Numbered from the stretch's first letter, positions 1 to 12,092 are shown. The stretch is 64,000 nucleotides of DNA from Elysia crispata (GCA_033675545.1 JAWDGP010006814.1:1-64000); one strand, 5' to 3'. Program-made: numbers and translations. The notes: generated by a model not told the origin, from the letters alone.

Positions 1-106
1 TTTTGATATAATAGTGTGTTTTCTTCGCAATCAGCCTGTCACTTTTTGCTCGGGGTCTTCTTTAACTTTATTTTACTGTGTGTTTTTGTCTGGTTTTTTT
101 TTCCAG

Positions 107-2359
107 AGGATTTGCTGCTGGAGTACACTGAAAAGTATCGAAAGGCCGTTCAACAGAGGGGAAACCTCTACAGTGTCAAAGGAAATAAAATCTTTTGATG
201 GACTGCCTCAAGGCATTAAACAGAGTCGGGAAATTCTGAAAATTATTCTCGTAAGGTAGGTTGGAAACATTGTTCACTCATATTTCTAGATGAGTAACCA
301 CCACCCCCCCCCTTTTTTTTTTCCCATTTTTTCCCATATATTCATTTAAAAAAATGATTGTTCTGTATAGGTTGGTGTGATTTTCAATTCACTTTTTTCA
401 TCACAGGTTCCAGAGGACGACAGGGACAGAGTTTGCCACCTCTTCCGAGCCAGAATAGTTAACCCGATGAAGGCATTGGTGAAGAGAGAGGGAGACAAGG
501 CGGCCTCTGGCTGCTATAACAAGTTGTGGGCCATGCGTGTTAGTCCAAAATTCTCTTCAATTCTAATTAATTAAAATACATTTCTTAGGTTATTTCGTTT
601 TTTTTTGTCATATTATTTTATTCTACAACATCGTCTGATCATAAGAATTTTTAAAAACAGAGTAATTTCTATATTGTTCTAAGTAAATAAAAATGTTAAA
701 TAAGATTTTATCTGTAATTTCTTATTTTGTAGATTTAGTATGCTTAAGTACAATCATTCTTTTGTTCTGTTTTCTGTTATATTTTTTTAGAATTTTCTGA
801 AATGGCTTGAAGAAACCCATCCTCTCTTTGTGTGGAGGAAAAACTTGAAACCTGAACTCAAGTCGCTCATATGTAATGTATCGGCTGCACTAGTTCCTTT
901 GAGAGCTTCGAAAAGAATGAGGACGACCTCCATTAATAAACAGATAGAACGTAAGTATAATTCTTACTCACATATCTAGCACATACCTTACTAAATCTCT
1001 CCCCCTCCATCCCACACACAGACACCGTTTTTTTTCTATGTGGTCTGTAACTTTTTTTTAAGGTAGAGGCTAGGCTAGTTACCCGTCAGATGATGGGCGC
1101 GTAGACTCGGGGCTAGGGAGCCGTCAAATGATGGGCGTATAGACTCGTACCCGTCAGATTGTCGCATGATTTGATAGTAATTGTAAAACTAGACTCAAAG
1201 TTTTACTTATGTAACAACACACTTTAGCACTAAACACAAAATTGTTTTTTTTGCAAATTTCAAAGTGCAGTGAAAATTTTTAAGGTTTGGCCTATACTTT
1301 TTTCATAAATTTTAAAACTGATTACAAAGTTTTCATAACAGTTTTTAAAGCATTTACAAAGGTTTATCCTAAGTTCAAGTAGGCCTACTTGCTAAGTTTG
1401 CAGGCAACACAATTTTATGTTTGAGGTATACATTTATTGCCAGTATTATCAAAGGATTTAGCGCTAATTCGGTTGATATTCGGTCGATAATAAGCCAGGG
1501 GTGCTAGGCCTAGCAATTTTTTGTACATTGTCATAGCCGTCAAGTGGGACTCTCGGCCAGCTTCAAAACAGAAATACCCTTTTGTTATTTATAGCAGCCA
1601 ATGGGCGTAAACTGGCGACGTAGGTTACGCAGTTAGAACTTGACGGGCGCCTAGCCTTTTGGCTAGATGTCCGTCAAATGACGGGCAAGAAGAAACTTTC
1701 TTTTTTTAAATTATGTATTATTTTGAATTTTATAAAACTGATCATTCCTTTTTTTACCTTTTAAAGCCATTGACGTCAGTCAAGATTTGCCAACACCAAC
1801 GCTGTTAAAATCTCTGGAGAAAGCATCAACGTGGATGAATCTCCACAAAGTCAGAGATTATATTATGACTGTGCTAACTATAGGGAGCATGTCCCGCCTG
1901 GGGGCGTTGAGAAACATGCTAGTGGAAGAGTTTCAAGCCTCTCAGCCCGCTCAAGAAGAAGACATGTTTGTTGTAGAAGTGAAAAGTCATAAGACATCAA
2001 AAACCTACGGTGCAGCAGGGATTTTTTTCACTGGCTCTCTGAAAAGGCACACTGAAAGGTAATGGCACCTGTGAGGTAAACTACAGTTCTCAGAGAGTTT
2101 AAAAACTTTTTTAAACTTAAATGTGGATCATTTACCTATTAAAACGATGCATAAATTCTCCAACTAAAAGCTAATGCTAATCTCATGTAATAAAAGCATC
2201 TATAAATTTTTATTCTTGTTTTATAACGCGATGTATATCTTTAATCCATTTTTCATCATGCCCCCTGATGTTATACTCTGATCTCGTTTTCATTTTTAAA
2301 TAAGTCATACTTTATTAATTATTAAAAGCTAAATTTTAAATATAAGTTATATACACACA

Positions 2360-2419
<60 letters not shown>

Positions 2420-5137
2420 GTACGTTTGCACTTTCTTACAGTGAAAAACGTATAGAGTTTTTATATACTAGTCAATAATGTGATATACGGCCTACATGAT
2501 ATTATCTATTTAAATTGAGAGTTAAGAAAAGCTATCTTTACCTTAGTTTTCTACATAACGCCAGTTTAACTACTGTTTACCACTTATATTTATATCCTTG
2601 TAATTGTGTATACCTATAAACTTTTATATGTATACTTGTCTTTTTATTCTATGGCTATATGTGTCATTTTTAGTCTTGGAGCATGTATTAAGCGCAATAT
2701 ATTTTCGATGCATGTCCTGTGTATTTAATGAATAAAGATCTGAATCTGAATCTAAATCTGAATCTGAATCTGAATCTGAGAGAAATCTATTCTGATTCTT
2801 GAAATTTTATATCAATCAAGCCGTATAATTTACTTTTTTAATGCTATTTTTATGCATTCCAGCTACTTGGCGAAAAGGAAGATATCGTCAAAATGGGTTT
2901 TTTCAACAACATCTGGTGGCCAGTTAAGCTCAAGCCAGGCTGCGGCCATCTTTCGCCGTCTGACCAAATTTACGGCGACTTGTATGAGAAAAAGTGTCGC
3001 GATAGCTGTAAGTAGTCACTGCTTTTGATCGTTACAACCTAAATTTAAAAAAAAATATTGCCGCGTTGAAAATTTCATAAAAAAGGTAACTTTTGTGGAC
3101 ATAACAAGATTTATTGCCTTTAGAAGTATAAAAACTAACATTGAATGTCTCGTATTGGTGATTTGGAGTTCACTCTTAAAATAAGTTTAGTTGATTGGAC
3201 CTTAACCAGAAGCTTCTTTAGGAAAAAAAAAACTATATGATTAAGAATAAGGTTGTGTAATTATTTTTTATTTGTGTGTGTATTAACAGCACAGAGAATC
3301 AACATGTGAGGTTCAAACAGCCATATCAGAGGCTATGATGCACAGTATGGCTGTGCACCGTGAATCTTATGCAGCTAAGGCTCACCAGTCAACCATATAC
3401 AAAGGGCTAAAGGCAGTTGGTGCCGGTAACTACAGTTTTTTTCTTCTAGCCTTTAATTTTATACAAACCAGAACTCTAGATATTTGACAAAAGCTTTTGT
3501 TTTTGCATACATGTTTTTTTTTTAATTTAAGTCACAAACACGCTTTGTGTTTATCATTGATGTGATGGTGTATGAATTCAAAACAACTTCAAATAATCTA
3601 GCTCCTTTTTCTATTGATGCGTCCCAAAAAATTGCTGTGCTCGTTGTCTAGTTATAGAAATGAGAGACTATTAATGAAGACTAATGTTGTTTTTTCAGTA
3701 CAATGCTTGCAAGACTCTGCATCTTGTTCAACCAACCGGGAAAAGACACCCGATGTTCCATCTTCAGAAGAGGAAAGTATGTGTACAAAGTAATATATCA
3801 ATGTGACTGTCATTTTGGGTAACTTGTGTATTAAAAATGTTTAAACTTTTGGGTTTGTTTATTTTACATTTATCAATTGATTAAAAAAAAACTTACTCAC
3901 ACTTTAATCACACTTGTCCTTTTTGTCAGATAAGATTAGAAAATGTTTTGGTCATTGAAAAAAATGTTATAAGATTTTCCTTTATTTTACAAATAAAGAT
4001 AACTCTATCATGACAGTGGACAGCGTGGACGATGAGGAGCCTATCGTGCCACAACATTCGATCTCAAATGATGACAACAATCCCAATCTACGGCATCTAC
4101 TCTCTTCCGATGATGCGCCTCCCTTGCCACAGAGTTCACTCTCTGATGATGTGCCAGAAACGCCCCAATCTTCTCATGTTCCAAGTACGCAAAACAACCG
4201 TCACTAAGTTCGGTGTGAATACAATATTAAATGTCTTACGGTTACGTAAAAAAATCAACAAAAAATGTAATGAAAGTAGTTTATTTTCCCCGTTAGTTTA
4301 CTTTAATGAGTCCTAAGATGGTTATATACTTCATGTAGGATTAAGTCACAGTATAAATTATTTTATCCATTTTGTTATTTCATTATTGGATGAACTGAGA
4401 CTTTTTTTTTACTAAAGTGTATCAATTGATGATAAAGGTTTAAATCATTTCATTAATGACATTACTGTGTTTTCAACAGAGGATGTGTTCATAACATTTC
4501 CAAAGCCAATGGCAGCAGTGGACTTAACAAAGTGGCCCCAAGAATACACAAGAGAGGGCGCAGTTTTGAAAGGAGTGAGCTTTTCATTTATCAAGCAAAG
4601 AATATTGAAATTAATACCTCCCCAAAAAATGTGCAGAGTGTTTTTTTTTCTTAAAATGCTCTCTACCGCTAAGAAACTAACTGGATTCTATTTTTTCATT
4701 GCGTGCGTGTTTTCTTTTAAACTGTATGCTTATTTAAAGCTCATCATTAATAAACGTGTTTTAATTTATTAATATAATTTCAATACCCGTTCTAGGTTGA
4801 AGTAATGAGAAAGACACAGGTTAAAAGCACTATTAAAAACATATGTTGAATACATGTAAAAATAACCATGACAGTCTGCTCATACTGTTTTTTACTCTCA
4901 TTTTTTTCAATTTTTCAGATGTTTGTGCCGTCAAGAAACAAGTTAACAATGAAGGAACTACAGTTAGTATTCAAATATCTTGGAGGCTATCGGAGGAAAA
5001 AAAGTGTCCCTATAGCATTGTTAAAAGAGCTAAGAAAGTCTTTTGCAGAATTTGATACTGCATTTTCATCAGTTAATAATAAAACAATCATCGACAAAAT
5101 TAGAGCGTGGCCAAATGATAATCAATTGAAGTTTTAA
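107..5137 (+). CDS. multi-exon tyrosine recombinase (integrase-fold) gene, 5' partial
   Basis: Ten exons fit GT/AG rules and phase: 107-250, 407-538, 791-950, 1767-2058, 2863-3007, 3290-3425, 3699-3776, 3999-4184, 4480-4574, 4919-5137 (stop TAA). They total 1587 nt, 528 residues in the window; upstream exons must lie to the left. Catalytic landmarks of tyrosine recombinases appear in order: Arg in SRLGALRN and Lys in SHKTSKTYG (exon 4), Arg in TATCMRKS (exon 5), His and nucleophile Tyr in MMHSMAVHRESYAAK (exon 6). The usual HxxR histidine is Thr here. Exons 7-8 encode an acidic Ser/Pro-rich linker. Exon 10 ends with a helical segment containing DKIRAW that may be a Myb/SANT-like DNA-binding domain. 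In exon 1 the phase-compatible frame is open, but its first half reads more protein-like in another frame, so a one-base indel near 181-190 is possible. The introns favour a host-resident, perhaps domesticated, Crypton-like gene. Recombinase fold: confident; activity and role: unknown. Confidence 0.78.
1061..1699. repeat. intronic block with repeated CCGTCA motif, possible MITE-like insertion
   Basis: This block lies in the third intron of the recombinase gene. Variants of CCGTCARATGAYGGGCG occur near its left end (about 1082, 1121, 1150) and right end (about 1670). CCGTCAAATGACGG is itself an imperfect palindrome, and GGCTAG words lie beside it at both ends in opposite orientation. The edges are more GC-rich than the surrounding intron. 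Both flanks carry CTTTTTTTAA, which could be a target duplication or simple T-rich chance. It may be a small non-autonomous DNA element; no coding capacity is seen. Confidence 0.3.
2361..2416. repeat. (TA)n microsatellite in intron
   Basis: An uninterrupted TA dinucleotide run of more than 50 bp in the fourth intron of the recombinase gene. Confidence 0.95.
2480..2781 (+). mobile_element. probable 3' end of a non-LTR retrotransposon or SINE with hexamer tail
   Basis: Within intron 4, AT-rich sequence ends in AATAAAG at 2731 followed at once by a run of GAATCT hexamers (about 2737-2779). An AATAAA signal joined to a short simple tandem tail is typical of 3' ends of LINEs and SINEs that end in microsatellite tails rather than poly(A). 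No coding part is present, so the copy would be 5'-truncated. The left boundary is a guess. Confidence 0.35.
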
Positions 5138-5299
5138 TTGCAACTTTTTCCTTCAATATTGTTTTGAGATTTATCCAACATTTTAGATGTTTCTGGGTTC
5201 ATTTTTATATCCTCCAACAAATTACACCGACATGTACAGCGGTACAGATTATTCCAAAGCACGTACCACTTTAATGTACATTACGTTAAGAAACGTTCA

Positions 5300-7836
5300 A
5301 AATCTTATTTTACTACTTTCATTTGTTCTTCTTCTCAAATGCCCTGTCTGGAACAGACATCGGCGATCATGATTCTCCACCTGTCCCTATCTTCCGTCAT
5401 CCGCAGTAAGGCTATGTTGTCTTTGTTGTTTCCTGTCACAAAAGAGCTCAAGCTATCAAGAAATGTAATCCTTTGTCTACCTCTGCTTCTTGTACCTTCT
5501 ATCTTGCCTGTAAGAGATAAAAATTCCAGTCCCTTATGGCGACATATGTGGCCTAAAAATTTCAGTTGCCTTTTCCTTATTGTTTTTATGAGGGATCTCT
5601 CTTGATTCGTTTCTTCTAATATCGATTCGTTTGTCCTCTTTCCTTTCCATGATATTCTTAACATTCTCCTGTAGAACCACATTTCCGCTGCCTCTAAATT
5701 TTTCTTGGTTCCTGCAGTTATTGTCCAAGTTTCGCATCCATATAAAAGTAGAGACCACACATATGTTTTCAAAACCTTCAATTTGGTTGAAAATGATATA
5801 TTTCTATTTTTAAGAATGGTGCTCATTTTTTGGAAAGAAGCCTTTGCAATGGCTATTCTCTTCTTAATTTCAGTCCTGCATTTACCGCCAGATGTCAATG
5901 TATATCCTAGGTATTTGAATTTCTGTACTTGCCTGATTTGTTCTCCCTTGCTAAAAAGCTTGCATTCTGGATTGTTTTTCTTCTTAGATACTACCATACA
6001 TTCAGTCTTTTTTACATTTAGAGACAATCCCAGCTTTTCACTCTCTTCTACAACAATATTTAGAAGCCTTTGTAAATCCTCTTCCGATCCTGCTAATAGA
6101 GAAGTATCATCTGCATCTCTTAGGTTGTGCAGATTTTCACTATTCGCGTTGAGTCCTTCTCTTCCATCCAAGTTTCTTAAAATTACTTCACTGTACAAGT
6201 TGAACAGGTCTGGTGACATCACACAACCTTGTCTCACTCCCCTTTTAATATTTGTGTACTCACTGAGTTCTCCACCTCCCCTTACCGCAGCAGTTTGATC
6301 CCAATAGAGATTTCTAAGCACCCTCAAGTCTTTTCCGTCAATATCTAGCTGATTCAGCATCTCAAACAACTTTTCATGCTTTACCTTGTCAAAAGCCTTA
6401 GAATAGTCAATAAAGCACATGTAGAGATCCTTTTGAACTTCTTTGCATTAACATTGATAATGTGAATATTGCATTCCTAGTTCCTTTGTCAGGGACAAAA
6501 CCAAATTGTGTTTTAGCTATCTCTGGTCTTAAGCTCTTGCGCATTCTAAGCATCAGTACTCTCAGTAGAACTTTGGTAATGTGGCTCATCAGACTAATTG
6601 TTCTATGTAGCTCACACTCAGTGGCACCTGGGATTTTTGGCAAAGCTATAAATACAGATTTTGCCAAGTCTTCTGGGATTGCTCCACTATCATAAATTGC
6701 ATTGAGAAGTTTAGTTGTCATCCCTACACCCATTTCTTCTAGAGCTAGAATTATTTCTATTGGTATCCCATCGGGACCTGTAGCTTTCCCACGTTTCATT
6801 TTTCTTATGGCTGCCTCTACTTCTGCTTTTAAAATTGGTGGGCCATCTGTGTTTTTCTTTATTGCAGGTCTCTCTCCTCTATTGTCTTTGAAAAGCCCCC
6901 CTATGTATTCTGACCATCTGCTCAAAACATCTTCTTTATCCATTAGCACTGTTCCGTCTTTAGATTTAATGCAGTTTGTACTGGTGCAGCTCTGCTTTCC
7001 ACTTACTTCCTTTATCTTTGAATGTATATATTTACTGTCTAAATGTTGATTTTGCTCTATTTCTTGACATTGTTCATTTATCCATTTTTCTTTTGCCTCA
7101 TTGCATTTCTTTTTCACCTCCTTGTTTAGCATTTTGTATTTTACCTGATCTGATTTAGATTTCCTTCTTTCTTCCATTAGTTCAAGAATTTCTTTGTTCA
7201 TCCATTTCTTGTGTTCTTTTTTAGCTTTCTTCGGTATTCTTGTTTCCATTACCTCATTGATTGAGTCTTTGATATTAGCCCAAATTGTTTCAGCTTCAGT
7301 GATACTATCAAGAAGAGCAAACTTGTGTTTTTAATATCAACAGAAAATTGTTCCTTTATCTCCTGGTCTGATTTGAGTAGTTCGACTTGAAATTTTGAGT
7401 GGGCTTTAGGTTTCCTTATTTTCTTAAGTTTGACTTGAAGCTTGCACATAACTGGTACATGATCACTGTCACAATCTGCACCTGGCATTGATTTTGATGT
7501 TTTTATGGCGTTTCTAAATCTGTCTTGAACAAGTATGAAGTCTATCTTATTCCTAGTTCTGTCTCCAGGGCTCATCCATGTCCATTGTCTTCTTGGATGG
7601 TTTTGATACCAAGTGTTTGAAATCATGAAGCCATTTTCTTTACACCATTCAATTAGTCTCTCTCCTCGCTCATTTTCTTCACCAATGCCCCAGGGTCCAA
7701 CGATATTTTCTACTCTGTCTGATCCTACTTTTGCATTAAAGTCCCCCATGACTATTTTTATGTCCTGAGACTTCAAACATTTCATGGCTTTATCTAGAAC
7801 TTTTTCCTCTTCTGCTTTCATTTGTAAATACAATAA
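5300..7836 (-). pseudogene. 5'-truncated, frameshifted LINE (AP endonuclease + reverse transcriptase), RTE/BovB-like
   Basis: Three minus-strand open segments (7833-7249, 7249-6407, 6420-5335) are parts of one non-LTR retrotransposon polyprotein. The first holds the C-terminal half of an EEP endonuclease (MGDFNAKVG and the catalytic SDHVPV). The second carries the linker and fingers (GKATGPDGIPIE, FGFVPDKGTRNAIF). The third carries RT motif A (FIDYSKAFDKV), motif B (GVRQGCVMSPDLFN), motif C and the thumb. Frameshifts lie near 7320 and 6410-6420. Motif C reads DADD where YADD is expected (codon at 6115-6117), and the N-terminal half of the endonuclease is missing, so the copy is dead. A short 3' tail rich in GAAGAAGAAC follows the stop at about 5335. 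The endonuclease resembles the CFDP2/BovB type of the RTE clade; LINE identity is certain, clade less so. No clear target-site duplication is visible. Confidence 0.9.
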
Positions 7837-8187
7837 TTTTCACTATTTTGATGTAATTATAAAAGTACTATTATTTCATGTACTCTCCTTCTAAAGTATG
7901 GAAAATGTTTTTGGTTATATTATATTCTTGTATCAATAAATGTCATTTTTTTTTGTGTTGTGTTGTGTGCAATTGCTAGTTGAGCTTGTTTGTTTGGATT
8001 ATTATTGTTATAATAACTCTCATTCTATTAAAGTATAAATGTGGTGAAACTGAATGAACTCAGGTGCTTGTCAAAAGCATCTCGACATGTTTTTTTAAAG
8101 GAATTTCCTGCCTAGAGTTTCTGGCCCGGTAACGTGTATAACTACCAATATGTAGCAAGACATTGTTGGTCCCGAAAACAATAAATA
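7837..8187. other. no gene seen
   Basis: AT-rich sequence between the truncated LINE 5' end and the small minus-strand gene. I see no supported feature here. Confidence 0.5.
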
Positions 8188-8193
8188 TTTATT
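8188..8193 (-). promoter_or_regulatory. AATAAA polyadenylation signal of the small minus-strand gene
   Basis: TTTATT on the plus strand (AATAAA on the minus) lies a few bases after the stop codon at 8197-8199 and fits the 3' end of the two-exon gene. Confidence 0.4.
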
Positions 8194-8196
8194 AAG

Positions 8197-8646
8197 TTAT
8201 ATGTTTTGAATGTCTTTAACACGAAACAGAGCCAGAAGTCTGTGGAGACGGCGGGTGAACCGCAAAGTGTACAGTAGTTGTAAATAGTACTCGTCTGAAT
8301 TGCGGACTATTTTCTCTACCTCATTAAGATGCCGCAGGAGGTTGGTGACCATTCTGCCACATAGCGGACACTTCTTCTTCTGTTGGGAGAGAAGAGTACA
8401 TTTAAAACACAGATTGTAGGTTTATAAGCAGCATCATAAGACATGCGTATCCTAAAAACTAAATAAAGTAGGGTTTTATGAAAATAATATTGTACTATAC
8501 CAGCTCCAATTTTCCAAGTAATGTTTTTATACCATTTAAAGAAAAATAATAATAATAATACTTACCTTTCGTTTTGCTTCAATGACATCGTAACGATCCA
8601 CATTATGAACTGTGATCAGATGTCTCGAGCACAGCCGTCTATCCAT
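8197..8646 (-). CDS. small two-exon C2H2-like zinc-finger protein (possibly 5' partial)
   Basis: Exon 8646-8566 (27 codons from an ATG) ends at a GTAAG donor. Exon 8379-8197 starts after CCAACAG and ends in TAA. The phase is 0 on both sides and the joined product is 87 residues, basic at the junction. Exon 1 contains RHLITVH, the His half of a finger. Exon 2 contains CPLCGRMVTNLLRHLNEVE, a C-x2-C-x9-H finger in which the second His is replaced by Glu. Assuming the same spacing, the Cys pair for the first finger would sit just upstream of the ATG, so the ATG may be internal and an earlier exon may exist. An AATAAA follows the stop. C2H2 fingers with RHL-xxVH are common in nucleic-acid-binding proteins and accompany some animal tyrosine-recombinase genes, so kinship with the plus-strand recombinase is conceivable but unproven. 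Splice fit is good; function unknown. Confidence 0.5.
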
Positions 8647-8649
8647 GAA

Positions 8650-11600
8650 CTTTTAGTTTCAAGCTAGACCTGTAACTGATACCCTCAGGTCTAGCCTGGT
8701 CTTGTGCACTGAAGTGCGACCAACCATGTCTGCACTGTGAATTTTCTTTTAGGGCTACAAAATACTTTTTTTTACAATTTTAGTTATATTTGACTAGTAG
8801 CTAAACTTTCCATATGAGTGTTACGTTAATGAAACTTGCATCATTGAAAAGGTTATTTCAAGCTCTATACAACGATTTTATTCTTAAGTTCTTAGGTTTT
8901 TTTACAATTATAGAAATCAACAATAAACTAGGGCACTAGTCAGTCCCCGTGAAACTGGTTCTTATTTAACAAATTAATTAATTAAAGGCCATCGGAAGTT
9001 TTTACAATCAACATTTAGGTATCTATGTTTAGCTCAAATATTGTAGTTTCAAAATATGTTAAAATGTATCTCGGTTTATGTTCAGGAAAGGAGAAAAGAG
9101 CTGGTATGTGTAGCAACCTAGGCTTGGCAAAATAAACTTTGCCTCTAGACTTAGGGGACTGATTTAACAGAAGATAACATCATACAATAGCTAAGCAGGG
9201 TCTACCCTCATAAATCTTTTAAACTGGGGAAACTTAAGAACACTAAATTATAGGGACAAACAGCAAGAAACCCGTAGAAGGGGAAATCAGATAACATTCA
9301 GGAAACAGATGATTGTTCTCAGCTCTCCACCCATGCCATTCGAGGCAAAATGTTAATGCAATCTTGAGTAGCTCAGAAACTTTCCACCAAGCACTTACAT
9401 TGAACTAAAGCTAAGACTGTTTCATACAGGCCCCAAAATAACTTTACATCCTAAGTGAATGTCTTTTTTAAACCTCTCAGACAGACATAAACGTACTGAA
9501 CACTCAAACAGACATGTAGATTGTCACTTGGTCTTTCCGCTTGGATGCTCTGTAAGAGAAACTAGTGTTAAGTGTTACATCAGGACAGTTTTTACCTGGT
9601 CTGCTGAAGCTTGGACTAGAGTGAAGAATGCACAAGCTCTACTCCTTGTTCTCCATGCAGACCCCTTCCAAAACCCCATCTGTCTATGCACTCTTAAAAA
9701 TGTAAATGAGGAAGATTTTGTAACTGATATTTTTTCTATTAAATGCCATATACTCATCTATCAACCTTTGAAAATCAGCTGTAGTTGTTTTGTCAATGGG
9801 TTTGCTGTGTGATATGTCTTTGTGTACATATATTTTAAGAGGACGAAGTTAGCTTGATTAAATGTTAACTGCACATTTTCAGCAACATCTATTATTTTTT
9901 TTTCTTGTTATTTCTTTTGTTTTGTTCACTTCTCTTGAGCAAACAGCTTCACTGACAGCAGGTTGCATGTATTTAGGCAGTGGCTGCCTGTACTGTGAAC
10001 AATCATAGTGTTTCTGGAGCGTCATCAAAAGACAAAAAACAAATCGTCTGTTTGTGTATGTTCTGTTAATGGCACTGTCTCTTCCAGGTTTATGACTTTG
10101 CATTTTTATTGATACGTTTTACCTTGTATTTGTAGCATTTCACATCCCTTTTCCTTTCCCAAAGGAAAGGTATAGGTAGACAGAGGACGCTGAGAAGAAG
10201 GTCTGCAAGGTATTAAACTCGCACCAAATATGACTGTTTTTAGCTGTGCATAACAATGCAGACTGAAGTGATCTTTCAGTTACAGCATTTCGTACAAAAT
10301 GTTGTAACTTTGAGTAGCAAGTGTTGTATATCAAAGGGGTATATATGGCTTCGTCTTTAGATATGTCATTGTGATGTTTTTATATGATGTGCACACTGCT
10401 GAGTTGTTGCATTAAGTCTCTTGTCTTCGAAAATTTGTGTTCTCATCCATCAAACATGGCAAAACTCCTTGATATAATCTTTATAAACAGACTTTATATG
10501 ATTAGTTTGATCCATTCCGCAGCTAAAAGTATTCTTTTAAAGGGAATTAAAAAAAAATTAGATTTATTATTTATTCGTTTCAAGTTTCAAAACACATAAT
10601 GTTTAGGAAGCACACAATAATAAAAGAATTCTTTGCACTTTGTTCTATACAACATTACTACATCATGAAGAGAAATATATCATATTAAGAGTGTCAATAT
10701 ACAGAAAGTAAAAGATTGGTTTAGTGTTCATATGTTTAAACCTTCCTTGTGAAGAAACTAAGCAAAAACCGATATTTTAGCACTATTACAATAATAGTAT
10801 GTATGTTCCAACAAAACCAGTTGTGGGGACTGGAAAAGTTACATAAGGGTTTAATTAAGAGTTAATTAAGGAATGCAACAAAATATGCCTTTTTTTGCCA
10901 CCTCTCTAAAATCCATATAAAAAATAAGCAAGCTTAACTTATGAACTGATGAAATTATCAGCGTTGTAAAGATCAGATGTCCATTAACAGTTTAATACCA
11001 AACATGGATGGTGTGGAATGTTTACAAATGGAGAAAATCCAGGTGAAAGTTTAGGATTAACAATGAAAATCACTAAATACAACTACATATACAGGGCATC
11101 GGGCCAGCCAGGATCAATTATCTCGCTTCACTGAACATAGAGGCAGTAAAGCATGGGTATCAGGTTACAGGGATAGGCTCAAACTAAAGTTCCAAAATCA
11201 GAGCAAGATAAACGGCTGTGCGAGAGTCTTGTAATGTCTTTACCACACACGTAACATTTGAACCTGAAATAGGAATTAAATGCTGTGATAAATTGTTGCA
11301 ACTGTAAAAAAAAGTTTGAATATGATTATATCTAATGAGCTTCACACAAAAGTTGCAAAAGAATTGACTAAGAACAGGGTGCCTTAAGGTACTAATGCTA
11401 TTACATCGAATTATTTCCCCATGAAGCAATATTTCAGACTGCTACTGAGGTATTACCTGTAATGGTTAAATGGTTGATAACTTTTATAATTAGACTCATT
11501 TCCATACTTTAAAAAATCTGTAAAAAGCCGTTTATCTTATAAAAATTGTTAAAAGGGTAAAAAAATAAAATTACTTTTTAGCTGGTGCCATGATGAGAGG

Positions 11601-12019
11601 CCTCTGTATCTTGAGAAAGGGTGTCTTGTACACTGTAAAGAAATGAATCATTTCAGTTGCCTAATAAATAGTAAAGCCAACATATTTTAGCAAAGCTTCA
11701 ACTTAATAGTCAAGATATAATGTTGTAGTGCCAGTTAAATATTGGTAGTAAGTGAATGTGTGTGATTCCCATTCCCCAATTTATCTGTCCAGTTTAACCG
11801 ACAAAAAGATCGCTTGGTATGCCACGGCCCAACATGTCACCCCTTGAGTACAATTACTGTGGGAAATTCCAAATACCACGGCACATTTAATGGCGGTAGC
11901 GCAATAAAAAACATCAGTAGCGTAATAGCCAATCTCATGTCACCCCTTTTGTCAACGTAAAAGTTACGCAGATCGCATCATATTGCTTCGCCGTAGTACA
12001 AATTGACGTTTGTTGTGTA
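8650..12019. other. long stretch without a supported gene
   Basis: AT-rich unique sequence. A 117-codon open frame at 9459-9812 (+) has no recognisable domain and no convincing splice context; shorter frames are scattered on both strands. The last 200 bp before 12020 are less AT-rich and directly border the telomere-type repeats. I see no RNA gene or transposon domain. Confidence 0.5.
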
Positions 12020-12051
12020 CCCTAACCTTAACCTTAACCCTAACCCTAACC

Positions 12052-12092
<41 letters not shown>

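Noticed and set aside
5187-5372. Extra 3' exon of the recombinase gene
   Set aside because: The exon ending at 5137 already closes with TAA in phase; the 61-codon frame runs into the LINE tail.
5705-6298. 197-codon plus-strand ORF and other plus ORFs over 5.3-7.2 kb
   Set aside because: Antisense shadows of the LINE reverse transcriptase.
9459-9812. 117-codon plus-strand ORF
   Set aside because: No domain, AT-rich, no convincing start context or conservation signal; not distinguishable from chance.
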